From the NCBI GenBank assembly GCA_963678675.1, contig OY783198.1:20136684-20200683 (forward strand): a stretch of 64,000 nucleotides of DNA. The letters are read 5' to 3'. The translations under genes were made by a program, and so were the position numbers. The stretch comes from Xiphydria camelus (Eukaryota; Arthropoda; Insecta; Hymenoptera; Xiphydriidae). Each line of letters starts with the position of its first letter. Positions within the stretch are counted from its first letter, which is position 1. Positions 1 to 10,870 of the stretch are shown one piece after another. Below the pieces are notes generated by a model that had not been told where the DNA came from, searched no databases, and was given only the letters and a program-made list of their open reading frames with translations.

Positions 1-1200
1 TTGCGGGACGGATGGGCGAAGAAGATTTTCGTAGAAGGAGCGTGAGGTAAATTTACGAAGATAAATTAAAAATTGTTTTCTTTCTAACCTCTTCAGGGAC
101 GATTTTTTGTGGTGAGAAAAAGATGACTTAATGTCGTTTTTCTTTTGCGATTTATTCAATTTATGTTAATGGGAATTTTAGCTTCTCTGATTGGGGGATT
201 CTGTAGTAAGTTATTGTCGGGTTTTTGTTCTATTTATCATTGACGGTGGCTATAATTGTGGAAAACTAAACGTCCACATATGTGGCCAAGGGCGTGAAGA
301 GGTTAACAGTAATTCTGGTCGAGAATTAAATTGCTTTACTTACTCGGCTTTTTTCCTGTACGAAAATCTAAAAAGAATTACTATAGCAAAATTAATGCAA
401 AATTCTCAAAATCATTTACGTATGCTGCCTTTATATTTATCAGAAAAATAATAATACATTTTAGACCTTTTTTTTTCATTTACTCCAAGGGAATCTTCTC
501 GCTTCGATAACGCTCCGCTATTACTCGTCTCCAACCGGTCGTCTGATCGGTTTATCGTTGAGTTTCGACTAATTACGCGGTGATTGATCGAAAGTCGTAA
601 ATATCATCGAGGCGCGGCATCGAGAAGGGGGAGAGGACATATCGCGCGGAGGATGGGGTATATGGGACTCATTGCGTGACCCAATCTATGTAATCGCGTA
701 TAGCCACGGCTCGGTCGATATGCCACGATTGTGTGTCGCCGCTCTTCGGGCTCTCAACGCGTGTGTCCGTACGCCGTTTCCTGTGTAATACTCGAAATAC
801 GCAGTCGTGTGGGAAAGAGCGCGACCGTATACGGGTCTACGTGCTGACGTGTAACCTGCACGCAGAATGCACTCTCTGATTACCGGTGGTCAGTGCGCAG
901 TCGTGACGCACTGCATCGTATAGATGTACAGGGTGGACCCTGATGTACGTAACATCGTAATTTCGATGTGGTGCGTCGATTTCTACTCTTCATTGGCAAC
1001 ATTTGTCTGAACTTTGCGATGTAACGCATTGGAATTTGAATTGCAAATGAATGTATAAAAGTTGAAGCAGTTTAAAGCAAATGAAATTCAACTTTTTTAC
1101 AATCAAAGATCATTTTTTGTCGCTTTTCAAAAAAATTTCTTTACCACAGCTTCGTTTTTTGCTTCGATTTGATATATACGCCCTCGAATTTATTACATTA
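1..1200. other. Unassigned non-coding sequence
   Basis: No gene, RNA or repeat is recognisable. The stretch shifts from AT-rich (1-480) to CpG-rich (480-1000) and back to AT-rich. Open frames here are short and without recognisable motifs. Confidence 0.6.
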
Positions 1201-1460
1201 TACACCGAAAAAACAGTTTACTAACGATTCATAAATGTAATTTCAAATACGGTAGAATAAACATTTCGTTAAAACAAGAAAATATATGTTAATTATCAAA
1301 ACATTTATTTTATTCCAACGGTAGCCTTGAAGGATGAAATTGTGCCCAAGAAATATCGTAATATTTAACGAATATTGACTTGGTCCAAAAATAAATGTCT
1401 ATTTCGCCATATATTCCAACAAACTTGTATTAATTGAAAATAAACTTTTTTATCGGTATA
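1201..1460. mobile_element. MITE family B, copy 1
   Basis: AT-rich element of about 260 bp that begins TACACCGAAAAAACAG and ends ATCGGTATA, so the tips are inverted repeats bounded by TA. The interior shares long stretches (AAATACGG..GAATAAACATTTCGTTA, CAAGAAAATATATG, a segment near CCTTGAAGGAT) with copies at 23829, 31294 and 38439. No transposase is present, so it is non-autonomous. The TA boundary suggests Tc1/mariner-like or other TA-targeting mobilisation; this is inferred. Confidence 0.8.
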
Positions 1461-2525
1461 TCGAAGACCATCCTCTACACAATTTTATCAACCTTTCTCC
1501 GCGTACCTAATTTTTACAACGCGAAAGTATCAAATTGGAAAAAAATGCATCTCATCTCGTCGATCGCTGAGCGACGAGAGAATCTCCCGGCGATCGCCGC
1601 GTTAATCGCAAGACCGGGAGAGGCGCGCGTTGCGCAAGGCGGACAATGGGTCGCCTCGCAAAAAAAGCCACCCAACTGTTCATCCCCTCGGGCGGGGTAA
1701 GCAGGGGAGACCCCGTCTCGTGTCAGGGGTGAGCGCCTCGATCGTTTCCAACAGGTTTGCGACCTTTTGTTTCAGCATCGGTTCTCATGGCGCGTGGAAC
1801 TGGTCATCGCGCGCGACCCTTAAAACGGTCGTGTCGCGGCCGTTGCTTTGCTAACGACCCCGCTCACTCGTTGTTGTTAAAAGAGATGCTTGGAAAAGAA
1901 ATTTAACGGTCTTCTCTCTCTTTGCGCGCGGGACAAGCATCGAGTCTCCTCGATGCATCGTCGGTCGTTCTTCTGCTTTGCGTAATTAATGGGAGGGTTG
2001 TAACGACGATATATCGAGATATTAGGGGTTGCGGGACAATTTGGGTGAACAAAAAAATTAGGTGTCTTTTCGAGAATCCGATTTAAAGAAAGCGAGCGTA
2101 CTAATTATTAATTTTTGCCTTGAAAACTGGTCAAAATTGCTGTCACCAGGATTCTTATATATTGATATTCCTCATGTCGTACCTCTTATTTTTATTATCA
2201 CAGCCCACCAAGGTTCTATCGAAAAACTGAGGATTCGTGCTCCGTTTTCCTCTTTCAACCGTGTCAATCTCACGATATCTGGTTCCACCTCGCGATCCTC
2301 GGAGCGGTGCGTGCCTGTATACGAGTCGGCGGTGGCGGCTAAAAATAGTTAAACGTATAATCACTCTCGGCGAAACGTTGCCGCGATTTTATAGGTTTCG
2401 AGTCCCACTCGCGCGGCTTAATACATCAACTCTTTCGGGGTCTGCGTTAAAAGCGCGTGCCTCGTTCGCCTGTGCGAAAGTCCTTTCTGATGACGATTCG
2501 CAGGTTTGAATGACAGTCTAGGGCT
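1461..2525. other. Unassigned CpG-rich sequence
   Basis: No gene or repeat is recognised. Overlapping open frames of 69-96 codons on both strands (1630-2509) have no recognisable motif and look like chance frames in CpG-rich DNA. Confidence 0.55.
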
Positions 2526-2860
2526 ATGGGCTAAGATATCGATAATTTTATGTACGAAAAAATTATTTTTTTATAAAAAATCATCGATATCTCAACGTTT
2601 TTTTAGATTTCCTTAATAAATCCGTGATTATCAAAATCAGCACGAAAGAATACAGAAGATAGACTAGTCTAACGGTCGATTCCAGAAATGTCAATTTTTG
2701 GCAAAACGTCAAAGAAACATTTTTCCAATTTTTCGCAAGAATCGAAATCTATTGAATCGACCACCCTATCTTACGTATGTTCTTGCGCTGATTACGAAAA
2801 GCGCGACTGTCAGTTCGTTATCTCAAAGGAAATATAAGTAATCCTAGGATATCCTAACGT
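2526..2860. repeat. Family O repeat, single copy
   Basis: This 330-bp AT-rich block aligns along most of its length with two tandem units at 22442-23015. Shared landmarks in order are ATCATCGATA, CGATTYCAGAAAT, TTTTTGGCAAAA, GTCAA, CAATTTTTCGCAA, CGACCACCCTATC, GCTGATTNCGAAAA and TCTCAAAGGAA. No open frame persists and no clear terminal inverted repeat is visible. It may be a unit of a dispersed satellite-like family or an internal part of a larger transposon. Confidence 0.75.
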
Positions 2861-3480
2861 CCCGCAATAGATAATTCAGGGGGAGTGCGGATTGCGCCCT
2901 CCCTTCCCGAGCTGAACACCCCTGTCGACGAGTATAGGCGAACGACACGTCGAACGAATCCGCAAATTAAACAAACACCTTATTGACGCGGTGATCCTCT
3001 ACCGGCCTCCGCTCCGCGTATAGACTTCGCGGGGCGAGGAGAGACAGCGGGACGGAAACGATTCAACCCCCGACCGAGTCCTCCGCGGGAGGGACGAGGC
3101 GAGACGTCTATCGCGGTCCCCGATGCGGGAGAAAGACGCGATCCGAATGAGTGAACTACACCGCGTATACAGGGTCTTAGCGGGACTTAACGAATATTGC
3201 CGTCGATATCCAGGAGTCTTCCTCCGTCTCTTCCGTCTCCCGCTCTCTTCCGCCCCACAAAGACAGCGAGAACTTAGTTATCGTTCTGCGGAGAAATCCG
3301 AAGGGGTTCGCCGAAAATTTTCCAAAGGCGTCGCAGGAGCTAACTGGAATGTTCTTTCTGGTATTACGCAGGTATATTTTGTATGGTTTTTAAAAAACCC
3401 TTTCGCGTCCAGCTCTAAGTCTTAGCAAAATCCATAGTGCCAGTGTACAGGAAATATTTTAACTCGTCTAAAAGATCACG
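2861..3480. other. Unassigned CpG-rich sequence
   Basis: The stretch has alternating GC-rich and mixed composition. An open frame at 3123-3425 has no recognised domain, and nothing else is supportable. Confidence 0.5.
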
Positions 3481-3714
3481 GAAAGACTGACACCGGTAAA
3501 TTTTACTGTATTTACAGTAAAATAGGTACACATGAGGGTTTTCGGATATTCCCACTGTTCTGGAGAACAATGTTTCCTTAGAAATTAATAAATTATAATG
3601 CAACTTATCACGATTTAACGTCTTTACCGTACCGCACTGTAAAAATACTCGAAAACCTTCATGCGTACCTCTTTTATTGTAAATGAGATACAATGTACTG
3701 TTGCCAGTCCTTTC
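3481..3714. mobile_element. MITE family G, copy 1
   Basis: Element of 234 bp with tips GAAAGACTGACACCGG and CAGTCCTTTC, followed inward by AAATTTTACTGTA at one side and TATTGTAAAT at the other. Copies occur at 26000-26244 and 55855-56076 with the same tips and shared inner motifs (GTACACATGAGGGTTTTCGGAT, CCGAAAACCTTCATG). It has no coding capacity. The termini differ from the CACTGAGA group, so a different transposase is expected. Confidence 0.82.
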
Positions 3715-4282
3715 TGTGAAATATTCCGAGTCAAAATTTTAGATGTACTGTTTTAGGTTTATAGTAGGTCGATTTTCCATTGCACTGAAACCCCATTTTG
3801 AGCCTAAAATGGTCCATCAGTGAAAATTTCTCCAGCTTTCGGTTTAAAAAAGAAGCTTATAGGCTGAGCAGGTCAATGGTAGACCGAATGGAGTATTAAA
3901 AGCATCAAAGTAGGGATAAAATTTGGCCTTGGGATAGCGCAATGCAATTTGGTACCACACGAGCGAGCCACCAAAGCGTCGAATTTTTACCAGAGGATTC
4001 GAGATTAAACGACGTGTCCTTCCTCCCTCATACGAATGCGGGACGAAAGAGGGCCGGAGACATTCCCCGTAGACCGTCTAGGAGGTTGGACAGAGTCGGG
4101 CGACGGGGTAGATAAATTAGTGCGGGTAATGAAGACTGAGCTCCACGTCTGATTAAACAAACACAAGGAAACACAAATAAGTGAGAGGGGAGGAGAGGTT
4201 GCCGCGAAAGAGAGAAAGAAGAAGAATAAGACTAAGAGGGCGTTCTGTAATTCTGCTTTGGACGCACACACGTGCTCCATTG
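3715..4282. other. Unassigned non-coding sequence
   Basis: Mixed-composition DNA between MITE G1 and the CT tract. No second copy exists in this window and no coding signal is visible. Confidence 0.5.
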
Positions 4283-4313
<31 letters not shown>

Positions 4314-4440
4314 GTTCTATTCCGCTTCTGTAATTAACCGGACCGGGCTTAGCAACACTCCTTATTGCTCTCTCCTACTCGCCCTCTCTCTCTCTCTCTC
4401 TCTTTCCTCTTCTCCGTCTCCTTCTTCCCTCCTCCTTTCG
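4283..4440. repeat. Pyrimidine block with two (CT)n microsatellites
   Basis: Uninterrupted CT runs cover 4283-4311 and 4384-4402, followed by CTTCTTCCCTCCTCC-type sequence ending near a CCCAG|GTAAAG splice-donor-like site at 4447. The open frames across it encode Leu-Ser runs and are not credible genes. Confidence 0.9.
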
Positions 4441-4877
4441 ACGCCCAGGTAAAGCGAGAGCGACGGAGACGCCGAAACTCAATTACACAGACGGTTCTTG
4501 CGTTCCTCCTTGACGATCCATTGTCGATACGCGCGCGGTCCAGATTCGACGTCGTCGGCCAGCGGGTATCTGTGTCACGGGATGGCCTCCGCGCATTGTC
4601 AGGCGCACGCCGCGTTGGACACGCGCGATATCTGCATGCTTTTTCCTCGCGGCACCTCGTTTCGCCCCTCTCGTTTCCGCGCCGTCTAAAAACTTTGGTC
4701 GTTCGAGCGAGGTAGGTGCGTTCCGTCTTTTTTTTTTTACGGTCGTGTGTGGTCTTTTTTTTATTCTCCCTGTAGACCGATAGACGGGGGAGCGGAAGTT
4801 TTCTCTATTCTTCTCGAATTTTGGTAACTTTTATCGCCTGTGCTTTCCGAAGAGAGATAGGTACCCAGGCGAAAAGG
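4441..4877. other. Unassigned CpG-rich sequence
   Basis: CpG-rich sequence with T-runs at 4729-4738 and 4755-4763. No feature is recognised. Confidence 0.5.
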
Positions 4878-5123
4878 TTCTATATATTATTGTATTTTGT
4901 ATATAATCTATATGTGTGTAGATTCGGCCACATATATGTATATGGATTATATATGATTCCTATATGAACCATATAAAGACTATATCTACGGATAGAACCA
5001 TATTCGGAGTATACAAAAATTAAAAATTTATATACAGTCCTTATATGGTTAACATAGAAATAATATACAATTCATATATGACCAAATCCACATATGGACT
5101 ACATGCAAAATATGTCGAATTTT
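4878..5123. mobile_element. TA-rich hairpin MITE family K, copy 1
   Basis: Block made of TATAT motifs with an overall inverted-repeat shape. The left part (TATTTTGTATATAATC..GGCCACATATATG) mirrors the right part (CATATATGACC..AAATCCACATATGGAC..CAAAATATG). A second copy lies at 44821-45000 with the conserved segment ATATGACCAAATCCACATAT. It is non-coding; an open frame through it is accidental. Confidence 0.75.
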
Positions 5124-6553
5124 TCGACCTTGGTACATCGACGTTTGAATCACATCATCCCATCTTGAATCACCTCTCGATACGTTCCGTGATTTTTTTT
5201 CCAATTTTTTTTCCACACCGATGTACGCGCCGCGCGCGCGCGATTCGCGTAAAATTAGGAACTCCAATCAAACGAAACTAAAACCTGGACGACTCGTGCG
5301 AGAAAACTATCGAACGCGCCGTCCGAAGCGAGTATACGCGGATATCCAGATCAGCCGGTGCAACGTTACGAGCAGAATTGCGTCGCGCAAAAAACCGACA
5401 ACGCAGCCAATACATAAACTACGCCGCACAAGCGCGCATACACCACACGTACACGAAGCCGAACCAAGGTTCTCGCAATCATCCGAATCGCGCGCTGCAG
5501 CATATCCGCGGGAGCGAGATTTATTTATAATCTTGTTATTTCTTTCTGCTAAATGGAACCGGACAATGAATTAGTGTCGCGTACCCGCGGCGTCGCGTCT
5601 CTTTGCAAGGACGAACGCCGGGTGAAAAAATAAGTCGACAGTAATAATTATTGCCACGGGCCGCTGTCCAGCCCCGCGCGCAAACCTCTTCGACCGCTGC
5701 ACGTCTCGCCTGCGATCCGGGGCGACGTCGTCGGCAACGATGACGACGATGACGACGACGACGGCCACGGTGGTATCGAGCGGGCAAGGACGTTCAAGTT
5801 GAAATAAAAATAAAAATAAAAATCCCTCCCTAAGTCTAATTATAGAATGCGTCCATGGCGCAACCAGAGCAGGCGTATTAACCGATATATCGTACGTGTA
5901 TGAGTGTACGCGCGGTCGTACACGGTCCCCGGTCGATGTGTGAGTGAGAAGAGACTCGGCTCGGTCCGCGCGCTCTACGCGGCAGAGCTCTCTCTCTCCG
6001 CTCTCGAGTATCGCGCGGCCGGCCTATTATTTTTGTAACGCGTGAAACTAGCGATATTCCCGTTAATTACGAGGCGCGGAGCAAAAAGCCCATCCGTGGC
6101 GCATTGTCCGCGGGGAACGTGCGCCGCGGTGCCCCGGCGAAAATGAAGGGAAATTAATATTGTTTTTATTGACCGACCGGGCCCGGCTATAATTACATCC
6201 TGAAAATGTCGAGCCACGACTCTCTTTCACGAGTTTACACGAATAACCGAACCGCGCACGGTGGTCGTATTGTCGTTTGCCTCGTCCTCCGCCCCCCTTC
6301 TCTTCCATCTCCCACACATCGTCGTTTCGCGTTCGATTCTCTCGTCCTTATTCCGTTTCTTTTTTGTATAATTGTTAAAGCCCCTCCGCCGATTCAACGG
6401 CGATCGAATCGGTTTCACGCGGCGCGGGGAACGCGATACGCCGAGAGTCAAATAGAAATGGCCTAATTTAATTTGATTTAATCCAGTGGCGCGCGCTCGG
6501 GTTTCCGCGTCGGAGCGATCGATCTACATAGACGGGAGGTCGTGTGTTTCAGA
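5124..6553. other. Unassigned CpG-rich sequence with short simple repeats
   Basis: Dense CpG/CGCG sequence. It includes a (GAC)-type trinucleotide run near 5737-5765 and an (AAAAT)n run at 5801-5822. Several overlapping Arg/Ser-rich open frames on both strands are judged spurious. The 5940-6240 part has a promoter-like composition but no identifiable start. Confidence 0.5.
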
Positions 6554-6657
6554 TCCGCAGGAAGGATGTGACGTCACGGGGAGCGAGAGAGGAAGGGAGA
6601 GAGTGGGAGCGAGAGAGGCTCGAGGAGAACAGTCACCCACACACGAGACGCGAATAA
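6554..6657 (+). other. Candidate untranslated exon
   Basis: The segment follows GTGTGTTTCAG (acceptor-like) and ends at GCGAATAAG|GTAAGTCG, a near-ideal donor at 6658. It contains a consensus CRE/ATF site TGACGTCA near its 5' part and an ATG that is stopped at the next codon, so it would be untranslated. It is purine-rich with GAGCGAGAG repeats. This could be a 5' UTR exon of a nearby gene or a chance arrangement; transcript data would decide. Confidence 0.3.
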
Positions 6658-7257
6658 GGTAAGTCGATTGATCATCGTCGATATAGTCAAAAGACCGGTA
6701 ATCATTCAGTCTGGAAATCGAAGTAATTATCGATTGCCGGTTGCGACCGCGCCTACGCACCCCGTACGCACTTTCGTAGAACTCATAAGTAATTCGATAT
6801 GGGGATTATAGAGTATGGCGCGCGCGCGCGATCGAAATTGTTTCCGTCCTCGCCGATTGTTGATTTAATCGCGCGATCGATAAAAGGAAACGGCGCCGAC
6901 TTATACCCGGGGCGGTTTATAATGCTTTGGTAAATTTCGAGGCGTCATTCTTACGTGTATGAATGAAAGGTAAATAAAAGGCGAATTTAATTAATTTGTA
7001 TATATGTATACATCGTATCGTTTTATTGTTCTACTTTTCACGAGCATATTTACTTATCGTTAAAGGGTGGGATTGTTATTCAATCTCGCCTCGCATGCAT
7101 AATTGAATTCAAGTTCATTAATGAGAATGGATCGCACTGCCCAAAGTCAACGAAGTAAACGAATCTAGTAAATAGGAATACATTCTAATATGTTTGATTG
7201 TACTTTTTTGAATAAAAGTAGTAAGGAGGAGTCGAGTACCCCCGAGTACTATATATA
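6658..7257. other. Unassigned non-coding sequence
   Basis: CpG-rich up to about 6960, then AT-rich. The part at 6900-6960 (TTATACCCGGGGCGGTTTAT) is unique here. No gene is seen. Confidence 0.5.
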
Positions 7258-7390
7258 TACACTGAGAAGAAATAACTGCTGGTATCAAATAAATATTTCT
7301 TAAATTAATAATATATCTACTCATCATGAAAATTTTTAAGAATACAGATTCTTGGTCGAAGAATATAATATTCTCGACTCGAGAAAATAT
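7258..7390. mobile_element. MITE family A, truncated copy 1
   Basis: Starts TACACTGAGAAGAAATAACTG followed by a CTGGTATCAAA motif, and continues with AATTTTTAAGAATACAGATTC and TTGGTCGAAGAATATA. These match the copies at 9376, 19905, 26438 and 45739. The right end with the TCTCAGTGTA tip is missing, so this is a truncated copy. Confidence 0.75.
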
Positions 7391-7433
7391 CTTTATTTAC
7401 ATATATACCGTAGAACGGAATAGATAGAAACTT

Positions 7434-7806
7434 AAGGGTCAATAGAAAACAAAACTCGGAACGTAATTCAATAAATCCTCTAGAAAGCATCAATTTGAAT
7501 TTGGCGGTCTTCGGTAAACGAGATATTCCTCATTGATAGGTTCTTAATACATGACCAGCGACATTTTGCGGTTTAGGTTGTCAATTCTGTTGTAATATGG
7601 CCGATATCCACCAGCTGGTAAAAGGCGACTAATAGCGCGCGTTGCGCGCGAGTAGCGCAAAACTTTATATTTTTTGGTGTGAAAAAGACAGGTAATAATC
7701 ATTCACCAAAATTCTAAATTCTAAACAGGTTTTCAAGAGATAATTTTCTTATTGATAAACTCACTTTTGGAAATAATTTAGGGTCAATAGAAACAGTGAA
7801 TTTGGT
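7434..7806. repeat. Segment between two short direct repeats (family T)
   Basis: AGGGTCAATAGAAA occurs at about 7436 and again at about 7790, bracketing roughly 355 bp of mostly AT-rich, non-coding sequence. A GCGCGCGTTGCGCGCG palindrome lies near 7636. The repeats could be a target duplication, recombination scars or a rearranged element. No family match is visible in this window. Confidence 0.4.
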
Positions 7807-7970
7807 GACTTCGGTGACTTTTTAGTAACCTTTTAGTGATTTTGGTGACATTTTAGTGAATTTTTAGTGACCTTTCAGTGACACTTTGAAGTGAAGTCAC
7901 TAAAATGTCACCATAGTCACTAAAAGGTAACTAAGACGTTCACCAAAGTCACTAAAAGGTCACTAAAAAT
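7796..7970. repeat. Fold-back array of GTGAC/GTCAC units
   Basis: The left half (7796-7885) holds seven or more units of the type TTTTAGTGAC or TTGGTGACT in one orientation. The right half (7886-7970) holds the reverse complements (GTCACTAAAA, AGTCACTAAAAGG). The whole forms an imperfect palindrome made of short tandem units. No coding capacity. It directly abuts the LINE fragment on its right. Confidence 0.85.
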
Positions 7971-7971
7971 T

Positions 7972-8130
7972 TCCCTTCCTAGCTAGCTCGTCCAGATGTC
8001 CCTTGTTTCCACCATTACTCTCAAAAGTGTAGCCTAAATATTGAAACTCGGTAACCTCTTCTACTATTTTCCATTCCAACCTTCTTTTCTTTATTCTTCC
8101 TCTTCCATCTTTCCATAAGGGACATAAGGA
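7972..8130 (-). pseudogene. Non-LTR retrotransposon reverse-transcriptase fragment
   Basis: Minus-strand translation contains LEWKIVEEVTEFQYLGYTF followed by a Gly/Asn-rich turn and LDELARKGNF. This matches the pattern, known in insect LINE reverse transcriptases, of the region after the RT core (EEV-x-EF-x-YLG-x-xF). Only about 50 residues remain. The palindromic array truncates it at one side and unrelated sequence at the other. It lacks the catalytic FADD segment and cannot encode an active enzyme. Family assignment beyond non-LTR is not possible from this piece. Confidence 0.65.
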
Positions 8131-8149
8131 TAAAGCTTTAAGGGACAAG

Positions 8150-8290
8150 CTTTCCAGCGGAATGTCCTACAGAGCAGCTAGTAAAAAATATCAAATTCAT
8201 TATTCCGTTCTATATCGCCATATAAAAAATCCGCATCTAAAGGAACAAGGTGGTCAAACACCCCTAAATGAGGAAAACAAATCAGTGTTT
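8150..8290 (+). pseudogene. pogo/Tigger-like transposase N-terminal HTH fragment
   Basis: Plus-strand translation reads MSYRAASKKYQIHYSVLYRH, then KNPHLKEQGGQTPLNEE. This follows the psq-type helix-turn-helix pattern of pogo/Tigger/CENP-B-like transposases (S-x-R-x-A-x-x-Y-x-I-x-x-S-x-L-x-R-H followed by a GG(Q/R)-x-x-L-x-x-E motif). The similarity is lost after about 45 residues, and no DDE catalytic domain follows. It is a stranded fragment; an exon of a domesticated transposase is the less likely alternative. Confidence 0.6.
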
Positions 8291-9375
8291 CTGTTCACCC
8301 CACATTATGAGGTGAAAAGAAACAGCAAGTTTGTATTTTTTTGTTCTGTCAAAATGGTCGATTTTTGCAAAAACGATATACGCGTCGTCATCTATTAGTG
8401 TCGACCGGACTTTTCCCTATTTTTAACTTAAAGAAAGCTTAATCGTTTTCCTGCACCAGAGTCGCAAACTACCAAAAGTATTTCTATTGATCCCGTTCTA
8501 CACGGTACGCATTATAGTAAATCACGCGCGATTTCCACGCGCACAACAGATTCCCTCGCTGTCAACGCGTCGTACTCATCGTCGCAATCGCGTAGTTCGC
8601 CCGCGCGAAACGCTCATCGATTACGATCGGCCGCTACGCGTTACGCGCGGGATGGGAACCACGCGCGACTTTCCGCGAGAGATCGAGATCCTTGATCCGA
8701 GTCCGCGCGCTCCGGCTTTCGCGTTCGCGACTCGCGAAGTGCGTATCGATTGCAATCTCGTCGAGCCTCGCCCCCTCCAGGGCGTCGCTCGCGCGCGAGA
8801 GCCGAGGATCGCGCTCCTCTCGCTAGGAGGAGAGGAAGAAGGAGCGGAGGAGGCGGTGGAAGAGGGCGAAGAGTAGACCTCGGCCCGAGGCGACGCAAAA
8901 TCACTCAGAACAACCCGTTACTTTATTTTTGCTCCTTTACAACGTCCTGTCCACTCACGGGGCATCTTTGCTGGCATTTCGATGCATAATAAACGACCGG
9001 TTAGCCACACTCGGGCTCACACCTCTTTCGAAGCTTTGCGCTTCTCTCTCGTGCCCTTTCGTCAGTTTTCGCTCTCCCTCGCTCCCTTTCTTTCCCCCTG
9101 TCGGCCTTTCTCTTTCTCTTCCTCGTTATTTGCGTCGAAACGCGTACGCGATGCTCGCTTCTCCCGCGCTTAATGGATTTTACGCGCTGTTATTCCCGGT
9201 AAGATCCCTTAAATGTGTGCCTAAAATTTAGAGTGCGGCACGCGGTACTTTTCCATTTTTCGACTTTTCTAAAAGATGGCAGCAGGCATTCGGTGTATCG
9301 GAAAGAATCGGATGCTCTTCGTCGCTTTGGTTGGCCTCTGGAAGTCACGTTCGATAGCGATCGACGAAGACCAAC
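8291..9375. other. Unassigned sequence, CpG-rich from 8510
   Basis: AT-rich to about 8480, then strongly CpG-rich with overlapping Arg/Glu/Pro-rich frames on both strands (8487-8989). These are typical chance frames. Pyrimidine-rich tract at 9040-9125. No gene is supported. Confidence 0.5.
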
Positions 9376-9667
9376 TGTACTGAGAGAAATAATTGCCAGT
9401 GTCAACGAAATTTGTTCTTCGATGAAAAATATATAATAGTATAATAATTCCAAGATTTGGTTTTCTTCGCACGAGAAAATAATTGACTCGAATAATTGTT
9501 TTTTTCGCCCAAGAAGAATTTCTTGTCGCAATAAAGATATTCTAGAGAGTTAAGAATATCTATACTCTTCAACTATGAATCTGTATTTTTAAAAATGTTC
9601 AAGATCATATTATATTTTTGATTCAAGAAATATCCGTTTGATACCAGCGGCTATTTCTCTCAGTGTA
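9376..9667. mobile_element. MITE family A, copy 2 (full length)
   Basis: About 292 bp, from TACTGAGAGAAATAATTGCC to GGCTATTTCTCTCAGTGTA, giving inverted terminal repeats of about 25 bp bounded by TA. Interior motifs are shared with the other A copies (CACGAGAAAATAATT, AAGAAGAATTTCTTG, GATTCAAGAAATAT). It is non-coding and non-autonomous. Confidence 0.85.
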
Positions 9668-10700
9668 CGGTGCTCGCGGGGGTATTCGATTCCTCCTTAT
9701 TCCTTTCATTCAAAGAATACGATAAAAAATATTCGAATTTTCGTAGAGCACCTCCCTGCTTCTCCGAAATGCAAAACACCGCGCACCCGAGTTCGTCTCG
9801 GCATCCCCGAAGGATTACTCCCCCGTTCCCCGCCGCGACTTCGTCAGCGTTTCTCGCGCATCTCGCGGTGCGCGATCCGCGGCAATGTGAGAATTTGCAC
9901 AAGCCTACCTTCGGCTCTCGTCATTGTCTTCGCGTTAATCGCTGGGCCGAAGCACCTCGTAAATCTCGAACACCTCGTAAAAACCCCACTAAATACCCGC
10001 GCGCGAGCGCGTCGAGGCGTTCGAGGATCGGGCGGATGTAGCGCTAATGAATCCGTACCGAAAATCGATGCCACGGGAAAAAGTGCATCCGCGGGGGCGA
10101 TTATTCGTCGGCATTCGTCCCGCGCTTATAATGGACGGTGCGCGATATACGCGCGTATGGAGACTCGGCATCCACCTCTCTCTATCCCCGATCTGACTCT
10201 CTCTCTCTCGCCCTGAATTCGGTCTCCGAATGAATGGGTCGAACGGACGGGAACGATGGCCCGTTTAGCGTAATTATCGACGCATTGTCTACCCGCACAA
10301 TGCGCCCTGAAATTGGCATGCAAAAATCGGATGCGATCTATTGTCGCCATTGTAAACGCCGATGGCTCCTGGTGCGCTCGCGCGTTTATTTCGAATATGT
10401 ATATTTGCGACAGAGGCACGCCCCCGCGCAACGTTCGACGGATTCGCTCGTTACGAGCGTTGCGCTAAGCCCGACGAGAAAGCGATTCGTCGGCGAAAAT
10501 CCCGTTCGGCGGGGCGGAAGAGGATTTTTAACGAGGTGGATCCTTCCCCGCGTGACGGCGGGCTTTCGACTCGCTCTCCTCTCCTCTTCTCCTCGAATTT
10601 CCTATATACGATTCTCTGGGAGCGAGCACTTCGTTTTGTTTAGTCAGCGGAGACACAGTTCCGAAGTGCTTCTCTCTCTCTCTACCCCGAAACTAGACGA
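9668..10700. other. Unassigned CpG-rich sequence
   Basis: GC-rich with many overlapping open frames, the longest 192 codons at 9638-10216 on the plus strand. That frame starts inside MITE A2 and is Arg/Ser/Pro-rich without a domain, so it is rejected as a gene. A small inverted repeat (GAGCACTTCG / CGAAGTGCTT) spans about 10622-10672. Confidence 0.5.
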
Positions 10701-10870
10701 AGGTTAACTACAACCTATGAATTTGGTAGGTTATTAGATGGCGGCGCGGTTCCAAATCCCCCGAGACCTCTGCGGGCTTTTTGTGGCCGGATTGGCGGCC
10801 ATTATGCCCGAAATTGGGCCTTAATTGTGCCAGCGGTAATGAGTCGGGTTGCTCTAATGCATCGCGCCAC
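10700..10870. promoter_or_regulatory. Candidate conserved non-coding island
   Basis: Low-repeat, balanced-composition stretch with GGTTATTAGATGGCGGC, GGCCATTATGCCC, CCTTAATTG and GGTAATGAG. These homeodomain-type cores stand among GC motifs, unlike the surrounding simple CpG sequence. The function is inferred only from texture. Conservation across ants would support it and rapid divergence would refute it. Confidence 0.2.

Noticed and set aside
5049..5267. Antisense open frames across 5045-5281
   Set aside because: They cover the TA-rich MITE K1 and are chance frames.
7434..7806. Direct repeats AGGGTCAATAGAAA as possible LTRs
   Set aside because: Only about 14 bp long, no primer-binding site or polypurine tract, and too short an interval for a retrotransposon.
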